NCBI RefSeq assembly: GCF_933775445.1
Contig: NC_065873.1
Location: 15,624,001-15,688,000, forward strand
Length of the DNA: 64,000 nt
Reading direction: 5' to 3'
From: Argentina anserina
Lineage: Eukaryota > Streptophyta > Magnoliopsida > Rosales > Rosaceae
Below the pieces are notes generated by a model. The model saw nothing but the letters and a program-made list of their open reading frames with translations, did no database searches and was not told the DNA's origin. The position numbers and the translations under genes are program-made. Shown here piece by piece: positions 34,115-45,281 of this stretch (within the stretch, counting starts at the first letter, position 1; each line of letters begins with the position of its first letter).

Positions 34115-34362
34115 TTAAGAGGAAATATAATCAGTTGGACTATATGGCTCAAATAGTTCAGCAAAGAGTCCCTTCTTCCTTTTGGGGTTCCATCCCATAT
34201 CCTTGCACAGTTGGTCATTGTACCAAATTTGCAGAGCTCCGATGCATGGGTCCGATAGTATTTCCCAAAATATCGCTTGGCATACTCGTCCCAACGCTTC
34301 ACGTCTTTCTCCATTTCTTGTATGCTTGGTACCTTGAATGTGTCTTTAAGAAGCTCTGTTAA
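34115..34362 (-). pseudogene. FMO1-like, isolated last exon (copy E) with frameshift
   Basis: Reads KDTFKVPSIQEMEKDVKRWD and YAKRYFGKYYR, then shifts frame; the DNA still encodes a relative of the LCKDM...PKGRRD region and ends at TAA 34115-34117 with a DYISS-like tail in place of DYVSP. Only this exon is present. Confidence 0.75.
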
Positions 34363-35895
34363 CTAGGGTTGTAAGTATGTTCAAGCTACTCGTGTTCGAC
34401 TTGAGTTCGTAAAATTAAATCAGCCGAATTTAAGCTTAATATTTAATCCGACCTTAAAAATGAGCTAAGTTTAAACATTAAGTGATAGAACGTTAATTGG
34501 ATTTACCCATTAGCTCATGGTTTCTTCTTCATGTTTTCTGGAAATTGATTCAAAACAGTCAAGCGGGAGTATGCATGGAGTGCTAGCTAAATGTATATAA
34601 AGCGTATTTAAATAAGAGAATTCAGATTAGATAAGTACTAAAATATTTATCCCGCCAACCACTAGTTTGAACCCGTACATTACCGCCGCACTAAAATATT
34701 TGTCCAGCGAGTTAGAAACCCGTTAGTTAACGAGTGGAACTGAATTGACATTTTATCCCGCCAACCGCCAGTTTAAAACCGTTAGAAACCCGCCGCACTA
34801 AAAAAAAAGTCATGACCCTCTTTTGGGTTTTGAGTCTTTTGACACCGACTCATTTCTTTCATTTCACATCGACTTCAACGACTTCTACGGCCGCAAGTGT
34901 TCCCTCTTGACTCCGGCTACGAAACCTCGCCGAGACCGGCTCCAGCGAACAGTGTCAGCTCCAATGACCGCCATCAGAGCCATTGGTGTTAAAACCCACT
35001 TCTCAACCAATCTCACACTTCTGGTTTACAAGTAAGGGTTCTCACTTTGGTTTTTTATTTAGTGTTTCGTTTCTTACCGGTTTCATTGTATAATCGAGAT
35101 GCCCACCATTTGGCTGATCTTTTTTTTTTTTTTTTTGGGTTTGCAGATGTTTTGGTTGGGCATTTGCTTCAGGGTATGTTGACTAAAAAGTAATGGGAAT
35201 CAATTTATGAGGAATCATTCTCATTCCTGTATAAAGATGTGTTTACTAGCCGTAAGTAATATGAATGAGAGTTATGAGACTATGGTCTCCACGACAAAAA
35301 CAGAGAATGATTCTCCAATTTTCATTCCCTAGTGGGGGGTTGGTATTGATTTCGATTCATGGGTGATTAAATTGAAATTTATAAATTAACCTCATTATTT
35401 CATGAGAATTCAAAGCTATCAAATACAATAATCCTAAACTTGTTGGGGTATTTTTGGCCCATTAATTCATTATCCCTCATTCCTTCAATAAAGAAACAAA
35501 TGAATAAGAATGAACCTTTGTCTTTCTCATTCCCATTCTTTCTCACTCTGATTCCTTCTCATTCACATTCAAGTTTAGTAAACCTCCCCTCAATTCCCAT
35601 TTGTATTGATTCTAGAGTGTTATAAATGGAGGAGTGACTTGTTGAATTGGCTATACTTTGGAGTTTTATAAAGAGTTGTTGCTAAGTAGTGAGTACATAT
35701 TGAGTTCAATCATGTTGCAGATTATCTATATGTGATTGTTCTATGCAACTTTATGACCTCTGAGTACATACAGTGCTCAATCAATTTATGGTTTCTTCGA
35801 CTTGGATAGTTAACGAATCAATCATGCATGCTCTTCGCTATTCAGAGTTCATACCACAAGGAGACAAAGAGAATAATAGAGGTAAAGTAATCCTG
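34363..35895. other. Intergenic; possible orphan exon pair and fold-back repeat
   Basis: Duplicated CCCGCCAACC(A/G)(C/A) segments occur near 34650 and 34760. At 34823-35033 a plus-strand frame ends at a GTAAGG donor. A long T-tract and TTTGCAG acceptor follow at about 35144, then a short exon that continues the frame (YKCFGWAFASG) to another GT donor. I do not recognise it. Further right, 35190-35590 is rich in GGAATGAGAA/TTCTCATTCC inverted motifs and may be a MITE. Confidence 0.3.
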
Positions 35896-36078
35896 AGTCA
35901 AATATGACACGATTTGAAAAATAAATTTTCTGATATTTATTAATCTTACACTAGAGGCTACATATAGAGAATACATTATACAACAATTCTACGTACTACG
36001 TACTAGCATATACAGAATATGTAAATATTAACCACATGATTTACATCCCTAAATTACATTCTATGACTCACGCTGACA
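35896..36078 (-). repeat. 3' LTR of copia element 2
   Basis: 183 bp, matching 40646-40821 apart from substitutions and a 7-bp internal ACGTACT repeat. Bounded by the polypurine tract on the right. Confidence 0.8.
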
Positions 36079-36317
36079 ATTCCTCTCAAGTTGGCACATA
36101 CATATCAACCATGTCCAACTTGCTTATTGAGACATAAAATGTCTTCTTAGAAACTCATTTAGTGAATATATTTGCAAACTGCTCTTCAATAGGGACAAAA
36201 GGAAAATTAATAATTTTTACATCTAGCTTCTCTTTTATGAAATGACGATCCACCTTCATATGTTTAGTATGATCATGTTGTACTGGATTCTGTGATATAT
36301 CATTTGATGTTTTGTCG

Positions 36318-36620
36318 TCAATACAATTTCATAACATTTTTCAACTTAACACCCAAATCACGTAGTAGACTTCTCAGCCACAATAATTCACACACTACAT
36401 GAGCCAAACTTCTATACTCAGCCTCAGCACTTGATCGAGTCACAACTTTCTGCTCATGTGACCAAATTACCTCCCACAAAGGTGAAGTAACCTGATGGTT
36501 GACCTCTTGTCTATAATATTTCATGCAAAAACAACCATACACAGTCAAGTTATTACATGAATTAATAAGCATGAAGAAGCAAAGTTGAACATGTAAATAT
36601 ATGAGTATAACCTTACGCAT
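36318..36620 (-). pseudogene. Copia RNase H fragment, element 2
   Basis: Minus-strand VTRSSAEAEYRSLAHVVCEL followed by LWLRSLLRDLGVK is the RNase H end of copia pol. Upstream reading is degenerate and stops occur. Confidence 0.75.
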
Positions 36621-37408
36621 CCAAATACCCTATACTAACATGCTATCTATAACCCTCTACCAATTAACTCATGTTAACCCTACGCAGTCCAAACATGAGC
36701 CATGGTACATAATATTAAGCATCAGAATCATAAATGATTTTGAATATACATGAATCAGATAACTAGAAAATCATATGATAATATAAGAACAATAAAACAC
36801 ACACACACACACATAAATTAATAATCAAAACAAAACAGAAAGTAGAAGAATAAGATGATGAAAGACATAAAGATTGAACTAAAATAAAAAGAAGAATTCA
36901 TAGAATTATATTTTTGTTAGTCGAAACTCCAAACACAACCACTATGATTACACAAGAGAGCAATGGCTAAGGAGAAAGAAAAACCTAAACACACTATGGT
37001 TATGGAGTAGAGAAGGAGAGACAGAAGACTTGGTGTGGCAAAAAAGAGGTGCTTAACTCCTTAATTAAGTCTCATATAATAGGGAAGAAACCCTACAAAG
37101 TTGAACAAATATTGGCACTTCTTTGAGATAATGATAAACTGATCCAAGGGCATGAAATAACTAATTTTTCTGTCCTCAATTGTTGCTCAGAGAAACCCTA
37201 GAAGGAATCCAATTTGTGGCTAACACTTTCTTTCCTTCCTTGACTAGGATTGCATTTCCTCTTCTTTCTCTGACAATTTGACCTCTTCTCAGTAAATCAA
37301 GCATAATTTCCTCTAGAAAATTGACATTGATGCAATTCCAACAACTCTAAAAACTAATCTCATAGGGTTTCCATCGATATATTATTCAGAATTTTCCTCC
37401 ATATAGAT

Positions 37409-37952
37409 TAGGGGTGGGCACGGGACCGGATGGGACGGGACGTTGCTCATCCCACGTCCCGTCCCACTCTTTTGAATCGGGACGGGATCGGGACGGGACG
37501 AGGGTTTTTAAGAATGCATCCCACTCGGGATTAATCCCGGTTGGGACGGGACGGGATCGGGACGGGACAAATCCCAACTTCCTATGAAGTTAAATAAAAA
37601 CCTATATTTTTACTTTTTCATTAACAAAGTAACATTTAATAATGAAATTTTAACAAAAAAAAATACATATTATGTTCAAAATATTATAATTTAGCATTAT
37701 GATTTGAGTTGAAATAATTTTGGAGTTATTAAGAACATAAATTAGTTTCATTTTAATACAATATATAAAAATTTTTAAGTTTTTATTAAAGGTGGGACGG
37801 GACGAGACGAAGCGGGATAGAAATTATTCGTCCCACGTCCCGTCCCACTAGTATGAAACGGGACGGGACGAATGTTTTTAGACCTCCGTCCCGTCCCGTC
37901 CCTATGAATTTCGGGACGGGATTGGGATTTCCGTTTTTTATGCCCACCCCTA
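37409..37952. mobile_element. hAT-type MITE nested in copia element 2, TSD ATATAGAT
   Basis: 544 bp with terminal TAGGGGTGGGCA inverted repeats and a perfect 8-bp TSD ATATAGAT (37401-37408 and 37953-37960). Both ends contain runs of CGGGACGGGAC/GTCCCGTCCC, and the middle is AT-rich. No coding capacity. Position inside the copia remnant shows that it inserted later. Confidence 0.9.
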
Positions 37953-38348
37953 ATATAGATTGCCCACTATGAGTCATTAAAGTTGACTATTCTGCAAAGA
38001 CATAATACTGATTTCGGGTTTCTTTACTCTTTTATTTCTTTAAACACATATTCCTCTTATTTTGCTCAAATAAACTTAAAAACAATAAACAAAGTTAAAA
38101 TAAATATTATTAATAGAATAACTAAACTAAATAAGATATATAACATATTAAGAACGTTGAATTATATATTAGGTTCTCATTCTAGAACTTGGGTGTCTCA
38201 TGCTTCTACCTGTGGTGGAGCTTCTAATACTGCTGGAACATGGTTATATGAAGCTTGTACCTTTGAATGAGTATTTTCTACTGTTGGTACCTAGTTATTT
38301 GAAGTTTCTACCTCAGAATGAGTTTCTACTACTATAGTCAAAGTATCT

Positions 38349-39333
38349 TCACCAATAACTCTTTTTGATTCCCCCCCTCGCCATGATACAACTCTTTGAA
38401 ATATGAATGCTCCCCTTGAATAGTTGTATAAAACAACTTATGTCCTTAAATAAAATAACATCCGTAGTTACATAATACTTTCTGGTACGTGGATGATAAC
38501 ACTTGTATCCCTTTTGACTACTTTCATATCCAACAAACACACACTTGATCGCTGGATGATCTAACTTCTACTTTCTCTGGCTTTTAGGGACATGAACAAA
38601 AACCACATATTCAAATACATGGGCAGGTATATTGTGAAAGGAAGGAATGAAGACATGAGATGTAAGAACCTGAAAATGAAATTTTTCCTGAAAGACACTA
38701 GATGGAAGACGACTGATAAGGTGAGTTTAAGTTGCTACCACATCACCCCATAGATACTTAAACATATGAGCACTAGAAATAATGGAACAATCCATATCAA
38801 GGAGATGACGCTTTTTCCTTTTGGACACCCCATTTTGCTCTGGTGTTTGTGGACAGAGTTTAGTGAATAATCTCATAATCTTTGAAAAATTGTTGAAAAA
38901 CATGATTGTCATACCCCCCAATTATCAGAACGAAGAATCTTAATGGTACTATTATACTATGTTTGGACATAAGTATGAGAAGTTTGAAAAGCAGGGAAAA
39001 TCTCATCTCTGATTTGAAGAAGAAAAACTCACGATGACCTAGTACAATCATCAATAAAAGACACATAATTATTCATAGCTGTGACTGTAGGCTCTTTGGA
39101 AGGTCCCCAAATATCAAAATGAATTATTTCAAAAGGGATATGACTCTTAGAAAAACTCGGACAATAGGTAGAATGCTGACTCTTAGCAAGGACACATTTT
39201 CACAACACAAAGAGGACTCATCCACACCAATTAATAGAGAAGACATGCTTTTTTTTATAACATGGAAAGATGAATGTTCCAATTGGCGATGCCACAACCA
39301 AATTTCACTTATTTGATTAGAACTTGCAGGCAA
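38349..39333 (-). pseudogene. Copia integrase and GAG-pre-integrase fragments, element 2
   Basis: Minus-strand order: IWLWHRQLEHSSFHVIKKSM (GAG-pre-integrase; usual WHRRLGH), a partly unreadable catalytic core, PQTPEQNGVSKRKKRHLLDM (integrase; the ERK glutamate position reads SKRK, so the catalytic Glu is lost), and FVGYESSQKGYKCYHPRTRK (post-core). Several frame changes; inactive. Confidence 0.8.
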
Positions 39334-39572
39334 GGCAGTGCTTTTGGTTTAGCTCCTGCATATGTCTGATCCAGGTGAAACAATATGCCCCTCAAATCTC
39401 CCTTACCGATTATTTCCATGGTGAGAAGATCCTGAAAAATTACATATATGGGAAAAAAGATTACAAAACATCGAGACTCAATATTCAATTGGGGAACAAA
39501 TATAAAGTGATGTGACAGGTTAGGTACATATAGATCATTATGAAGCTCTAAAATAAGAGTGACACAAACTGA

Positions 39573-39790
39573 TCATCTCCCTAATACAGGAAAAACCTCA
39601 TCATTAACATTAGTGACATGAGAAACTGGTATAGAAGACAACTCAGTAATAAAGTAAGATTTATCAAAAGTCATATGATCAGAGGCACTAGAATAAATAA
39701 TTGAAGTATCAGAACCAACAAAACTAGAAACTTTTAAAGCCATACTAATCTTACCGCCTACTCGAGACTTTGTAGTCACAAAGATATTAC
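39573..39790 (-). pseudogene. Copia protease-region fragment, element 2
   Basis: Minus-strand KVSSFVGSDTSIIYSSASDH followed by MTFDKSYF aligns to copia protease where the catalytic motif is normally DSGASDHMT. Here D and G are replaced (YSSAS), so it is catalytically dead. Confidence 0.75.
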
Positions 39791-39817
39791 CATTAGTGCC
39801 GAATTGCCTCACAACAT

Positions 39818-40031
39818 GTCTAGTGTCGTGTGAGAACTCAACTCTCTAGCCATTCTTGCCATCTAATTTCCGGGTAACAGTGTCAGCATTTCTCATGTGG
39901 ACAAAATCAATGAAAGCATAACTCGGTGGTTTCCTTGCAATTCATATCCTTATAATAATTCTAAAGTTATAGAACTCAATATCAAGCTCTCCTTCTGTAA
40001 CTAGAAAATCCAGATTGTCAACGTAGACACA
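39818..40031 (-). pseudogene. Captured RRM of an RSZ22/RSZ21-type SR splicing factor
   Basis: The minus strand reads VYVDNLDFLVTEGELDIEF, IARKPPSYAFIDF and KLDGKNG-stop-RVEFSHD. This is the RRM of plant RSZ proteins: RNP2 VYVGNL, RNP1 in PPGYAFIDF, and the family-specific DGKNGWRVE. Two conserved Trp codons are stops (TGA at 39942-39944 and TAG at 39846-39848). No intron interrupts the 214 bp. The zinc knuckle and RS tail are absent. It directly precedes protease sequence in place of gag. Confidence 0.85.
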
Positions 40032-40048
40032 AGTCATTATTATTATTA

Positions 40049-40645
40049 TTATTTGTTCCGAGTGTACTGATCAAATCCCTTGGTGTACTGAATAAATCTG
40101 TTCACAATAAGTTGGGTTTGATGAAGTGGGTCAGAGAAAAGCGGGTCGGAGTGAATCCGGGTCAAAACACTGAAACTAGGTCGGCCCGATCTGAAGCGAG
40201 TCGAACTGATCTTTGAGAAGTAACGACGGCGCCTTCTTGGAGAAAGAGCAATCTGGAGGCAAAACCGACCAGAGAGAATGACGAATGACAATCGCTCACG
40301 ATCTGGCAGAATCGGTCGGATTGATCTGTGGGTAGAGACGGAAGTAATTGTCATTGGGAAACTGGGTTGTGACAACAATGAGACGATGATTATGGACGAC
40401 GCCTGACCGATCTAAACCAGAAGAGACGCAGAAGATGCGACGGCGGCGGAAGGACGCTGGGCTAATGAGGCAGTGACGTTGAATCCGAGAATTGGAGTTG
40501 CACTGATAGGGTGCCCAAAGCAAAGCGGAAGAAGACGACGAAATTGAAAGGAGATAAAACCCTAACAATGAGGTTCAATTATACAAATAAATTGCAGTGG
40601 AAAAACAAAGAGACAAAATCATTTCTGGTCTTTGCTCTGATACTA
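40049..40645 (-). other. Leader region and primer-binding site of copia element 2
   Basis: Minus-strand leader between the 5' LTR and coding sequence, G+C-rich at 40100-40520. Minus TAGTATCAGAGCAAAGACC at 40627-40645 resembles the tRNA-Met primer site (TGGTATCAGAGC). Open frames here are Ser/Arg-rich and have no gag signature. Confidence 0.6.
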
Positions 40646-40821
40646 AGTTAAATATGACACAATTTAGAGAATGAATTTTCTGATGTCTATCAATCTCACA
40701 TTAGAGGCTACATATAGAGAATAGATTGTACTACAAGTCTACGTACTACCATATACATAATATGTAAGTACTAACTACATGATTTACATCTATAAATTAC
40801 ATTCTATAACTCACAATGACA
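40646..40821 (-). repeat. 5' LTR of copia element 2
   Basis: 176 bp, partner of 35896-36078; both run from an AGT(T/C)AAATATGACAC edge to ATGACA/CTGACA. Confidence 0.8.
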
Positions 40822-41700
40822 GTTTCTGAGAAATAAAAATTAACCAAAAAACAAACACATTAATGGGTCATAGCGGTTTCCAACGGGTAGCCCGCGAATC
40901 CAACGGGTAAAATCCGCTGTTATCCCCTCCCCCAATCCCGATTTATTAGTGCAATTATCATATGTTAAATTTCGTATTTGTTTTGTAAATACAATTATTA
41001 TAGAATAATATTACAATGTTGTAATATCTCAGGCCACCTAGTTAAGATATTATATGCTTCGAGCCCACTGGCCCACACATTTTTTTTCTTGAGCCCACTG
41101 ACTGATCTAAAACGTGTCTAATGAGTAGCTGTCAGTGTCATCCAAGCATCTGTCAACTCACAACTAGATATTGTCCATTATTGGCCTCATGCCAAGCTGA
41201 CACCCCAGAAGGCCGCACAAATCCGTTCATAAGGTCTACACCCTAAAACGCATCTCATTAGAGGTACTCGACCCTCCACGTATGAGCACAATCTGGGGGA
41301 TGTGGATACCTGTCACACATGTTAGTTAGACCTACGTACATCATAATGTCGCATTAAATATGTGTCAATAATCATCCTGCTTGCGAGTAATTCAACTTAT
41401 TTTTTAAAAACTAACTCCTAAAATTTGCTTCTCATTAATTCGCTCAAATCATAGATCCCAGGTGTGTCAATAGTGCCACTCAAAATACATACATAAATTT
41501 AGAATCTTAAAATTTAGAAGGATAGATGGCTTTTTATTCAAGTACTACATAACATAATTTGGTAGATAAGTGATCTGTAAGGTACGTAACGTTCCATGAA
41601 ACTAGAAGAATTGAGGTCACGCCTCATTTAGGCCAATATTGATTTTCCTTATTGAATAACAAAAGTGCACTTAGTATTTATTCGGGGAAAAAAAGTCAAT
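40822..41700. other. Intergenic region, no gene seen
   Basis: No open frame of interest. The last part is the 3' flank of the P450 pseudogene. Confidence 0.5.
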
Positions 41701-42145
41701 TTATTTGTTTTTCTCAGAGACTTTAATGTGAGTCCCATCCAGAATTTCTAACATGGGTTTTCTTGCAATGCGTCCCCCGTTGATCAATGACCGTCTACAA
41801 CGAACCATGAATTCAAAGGATTATTAAACGTCTATCATGGTTTTGGCTAGACGAGTGCTAAAACTAAGAATGGTTGGTATAAAATGTACCTGTATTTTGT
41901 GACCAAGACATGCAAAAGGTGGCTATGAACAACCTGCTATACTCTGCTCCTGCACATTGCCTCCTTTCTCCACCAAAAGGCATGAATTTTTTTGATGTAA
42001 CATTCGAGTCCGTGTCCTATATTTCATCAAGACAACTTGTATTGTTAATCTATCGCCTTCCACTAATATCTTTTTTTCTCAACTAATTATAAAAACATCT
42101 AGCTACGATCAGTGAGCAACCTATTCGTTCTTCTATGTTCAACAG

Positions 42146-42292
42146 AGTTAAACAAACTTAACGTTTGTATTAAATGCTTATCTCTATACACATAATGTCC
42201 TATATATAATCAAGAGTTTAATTAAGCGCGAATCACTCCTTGATTCACGGAGTAAATCACGCCCGTTATTTACTCCGTCACTTACGCTAACA
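42146..42292 (-). repeat. 3' LTR of copia element 3
   Basis: 147 bp, about 93% identical to 47014-47160. Starts AGTTAAAC and ends CGCTAACA on the plus strand. Confidence 0.85.
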
Positions 42293-42319
42293 CTCCCCCT
42301 CAAGTTGGCGCATACACAT

Positions 42320-43918
42320 CAACCATGTCCAACTTGCTAAGTAAGTCATAAAAGGTCTTCTTAGACACTCATTTTGTGAGCATATAGGCAAGTTGTTCTT
42401 CTGTACGAACAAAATGAAAACTAATGATCTTAGTGTCTACCTTCTCCTTTATAAAGTGACGATCAACCTCCACATGTTTTGTACGATTATGTTACATATG
42501 ATTCTGTGAAATATCAATAGCTGCCTTGTTGTCACAGTACAGCTGCATAGCACACTTAGGCTTAATACCCAAATCTTGTAGCAAATTTATAAGCCATAAC
42601 AATTCGCACACTCCCTAAGCCATACCTCTATACTCTGCTTCAGCACTAGATCGAGCTACCACCTTTTGTTTCTTACTCTTCCACGTAACAAGATTACCCC
42701 CAACAAAGGTAAAGTACCCTGATGTAGATCTTTGATCTGTAATATTTCCAGCCCAGTCTGCATATGTGAAGCCACAAATTTCAAGGATACTATTGTGATT
42801 GTAAAACATTACTCCTCTCCCTAGAGCTGACTTCAAGTACCTCAAAATCCTTACAACAGCATCCATGTGATCCACACTGGGATTATGCATGAACTGACTC
42901 ACTACACTTACTGCATACGCAACATCTGGTATGGTATGTGATAAATAGATCATGCGTCCAACTAGCCTCTGATAACGAGTTTTTTCAGTAGGCACTTGAT
43001 CTAGATACTCTGCTAACTGATGCTTCTGCTCAATAGGAGTATCAATGGGAGTGCAATCCAACATACCTGTCTCTGTCAGTAGATCAAGGATGTACTTCCT
43101 CTGACACAGATATATACCATCACTTCCCTGGGCTACCTCAATTCCCAAGAAGTACTTGACTGTACCTAGGTCTTTCATCTCAAACTTTGTGGCTAGCTGT
43201 TTCTGTAATCTATCCACCTCAACAATATCATTTCTAGTAACTACCATATCATCAACATATATAATTAGGGCTGTTACATTCCCTTGTTGATGTCTGAGAA
43301 ATAAATTGTGGTCTAAATTACTCTGTTTGTAGCCAATTTTCCTCATGAATTGTGAGAATCTTCCAATCCAAGCACGAGGTGACTGTTTAAGACCATACAA
43401 AGACTTTCTCAATCTGCATACAAAGTTACTTGGAGAATCGGCCACATATCCAAGCAAAAAGATCCATGTATACTTCCTGTGTGAGTTCTCCATGAAGGAA
43501 TGCGTTCTTAACATCAAACTGTATAAGTGGTCAATTTAAGCTAGCAGCAAAAGAGAGTAATACCCGAATAGTGTTTTATCTTTGCAACAGGTGCGAATGT
43601 CTCATCATAGTCTATGTCATATGTCTGGGTGAACCTTTTTGCTACTAAGCGTGCTTTATACCAGCTCACTGACCCATTTGGATTATGTTTCACTGTAAAC
43701 ACCCAACGACATCCCACAACCTTCTTGCCATGTGGTGGAGATACAAGTTCCCAAGTATTGTTCTTTTGTAATACTTCCATCTCTTCCTCCATTGCTTTCC
43801 TCCATTTTGGATCTCCTAATGCATCATGCACTTTGTTAGGTACTGATACAGTATATATTTGGTTCACAAATGATTCACATGACTTAGACAATCTTTTGGT
43901 AGACATAAAATATCTCAT
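42320..43918 (-). pseudogene. Copia reverse transcriptase and RNase H, element 3
   Basis: 43918-43541 covers the RT start (WRKAMEEEMEVLQKNNTWEL and FAPVAKI). 43517-42615 continues with SLYGLKQSPRAWI and the catalytic YVDD (ALIIYVDDMVV), then FEMKDLGTVKYFLGIEV and the RNase H start (YADWAGN, SSAEAEYRGMA). A frameshift lies near 43530, and TAG at 42612 follows GMA where an amino acid is expected. RNase H continues degenerately to about 42.3 kb. Confidence 0.88.
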
Positions 43919-43949
43919 GTCTCCCCCTCTCCATGATACAGCTCTTCGA

Positions 43950-44864
43950 AGTATGAATTCTCCCCCTGAAGAGTAGTATTGGAAGAGGAAAAATAACTCA
44001 TATCCTCAAAGAAAGTAACATCCATAGTGACATAGTACTTCCTGGTAGGTGGATGATAGCACCGGTACCATTTCTGATGTCCGCCATACCCAACAAACAC
44101 ACATTTAACGGCCCGAGCATCCAACTTAAATCTCTGGTGTTTTGGAAGATGGACAAAAACAACACAACCGAAAACAGGGGCATGAGATTATGAAAAGAGG
44201 GTAATGAGACATGAGATGCAAGCACCTCATATGGAACTTTTCCCTGAAGGATACGAGATGGAAGACGATTAATGAGGTGGGCGGAAGTTATGACAGCATC
44301 TCCCCAAAAATATTTAGGCATATGGGCACTAAAAAGAATACACCGAGCCATATCAAATAAATGACGATTTTTCCTTTCAAAAACGCCATTCTGCTCAGGT
44401 GTGTAAGGACACGTTGTTTGATGAACAATTCCGTGTGTGTTAAAGAACTCTTGAAAGACACGATTCACATATTCCCCCCCCCCATTATCAGAACGAAGAA
44501 CTCTAATTGTGGCATTCTATTGTGTTTGGATAGTGGTATAGAAGGTTTGAAAAGCCGAAAAAACATCATCTTTAGTTTTAAGGAGAATAATCCATGAAAG
44601 ATGTGTGTAATTATCAATAAATGACACATAATACCGCATTCCTAACACAATATACTCTTTGGAGGGTCCCTAAACATCATAATTAATTAATTCAAAAGGA
44701 ATGCTACTTTTATTAGAAGTACTAGGAGAATAAGTAGATCGATGACTCTTGCCCAAAACACATGTCTCACAATGTAAAAAAGGCTCATCCACACTAATAA
44801 ACAAAGTAGGCATGGATTTTTTTTCATAACAGTAAAAGATGGATGCCCTAAGCGACGATGTCAT
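43950..44864 (-). pseudogene. Copia integrase, element 3
   Basis: Integrase core with PYTPEQNGVFERKNRHLFDM retains the ERK catalytic glutamate, followed by YFWGDAVITSAHLINRLPSR. The post-core FVGYGGHQKWYRCYHPPTRK lies in a second frame. The GAG-pre-integrase block is at 44670-44864 with frame breaks. Confidence 0.85.
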
Positions 44865-44866
44865 AA

Positions 44867-45281
44867 CTAAACTTTACTTAGCTTGTCAGAAGTGGAAATT
44901 AAAGCGGTCCAAGACTGTGGCCTGGGTTTCTCCCCCGCATATATCTGATCCAGATGAAACAACCTGCCCCTCAGATACCCCCGACCAATGAACTCCCCGG
45001 TGAGAAGATCCTGAAATATCACATACATAGGAAAAAATGTCACAAAACACTTAGCTTCAGTGTTCAATTGTGGGACAGATATCAAATGATGAGATAAAGC
45101 ATGTATATATAGCACATTGTGAAGCTCTATTGTGGGAATAATACGAACTGACCCTTTCCCTAACACGGGGAATGCCTCACCATTAGCATTAGTAACATAG
45201 GGTATTGGTCGAGGAGACAATATGGTAAAATAAGATTTGTCATAAGTCATATGATCAAACGCACCAGAATCAATAATTCAT
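44867..45281 (-). pseudogene. Copia protease, element 3
   Basis: Minus-strand IIDSGAFDHMTYDKSYF keeps the catalytic DSGA triad region of retroviral-type aspartic protease, followed by VLYIHALSHHLISVPQL. A TGA sits just before IIDSG where related elements have Trp, dividing it from gag in an otherwise continuous frame. Confidence 0.85.

Larger units (their letters stand above)
35896..40821 (-). mobile_element. Ty1/copia LTR retrotransposon 2, degenerate, with captured host RRM
   Basis: 4926 bp, minus-oriented. Short LTRs 35896-36078 and 40646-40821 agree over their whole length (for example AGAGGCTACATATAGAGAAT). PBS complement GCTCTGATACTA at 40634-40645 abuts the right LTR. A polypurine tract (minus AACTTGAGAGGAAT) abuts the left. 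Fragments of protease, GAG-pre-integrase, integrase core and RNase H remain; reverse transcriptase is missing and a hAT MITE sits in the gap. Flanking TSD not seen. Confidence 0.8.
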
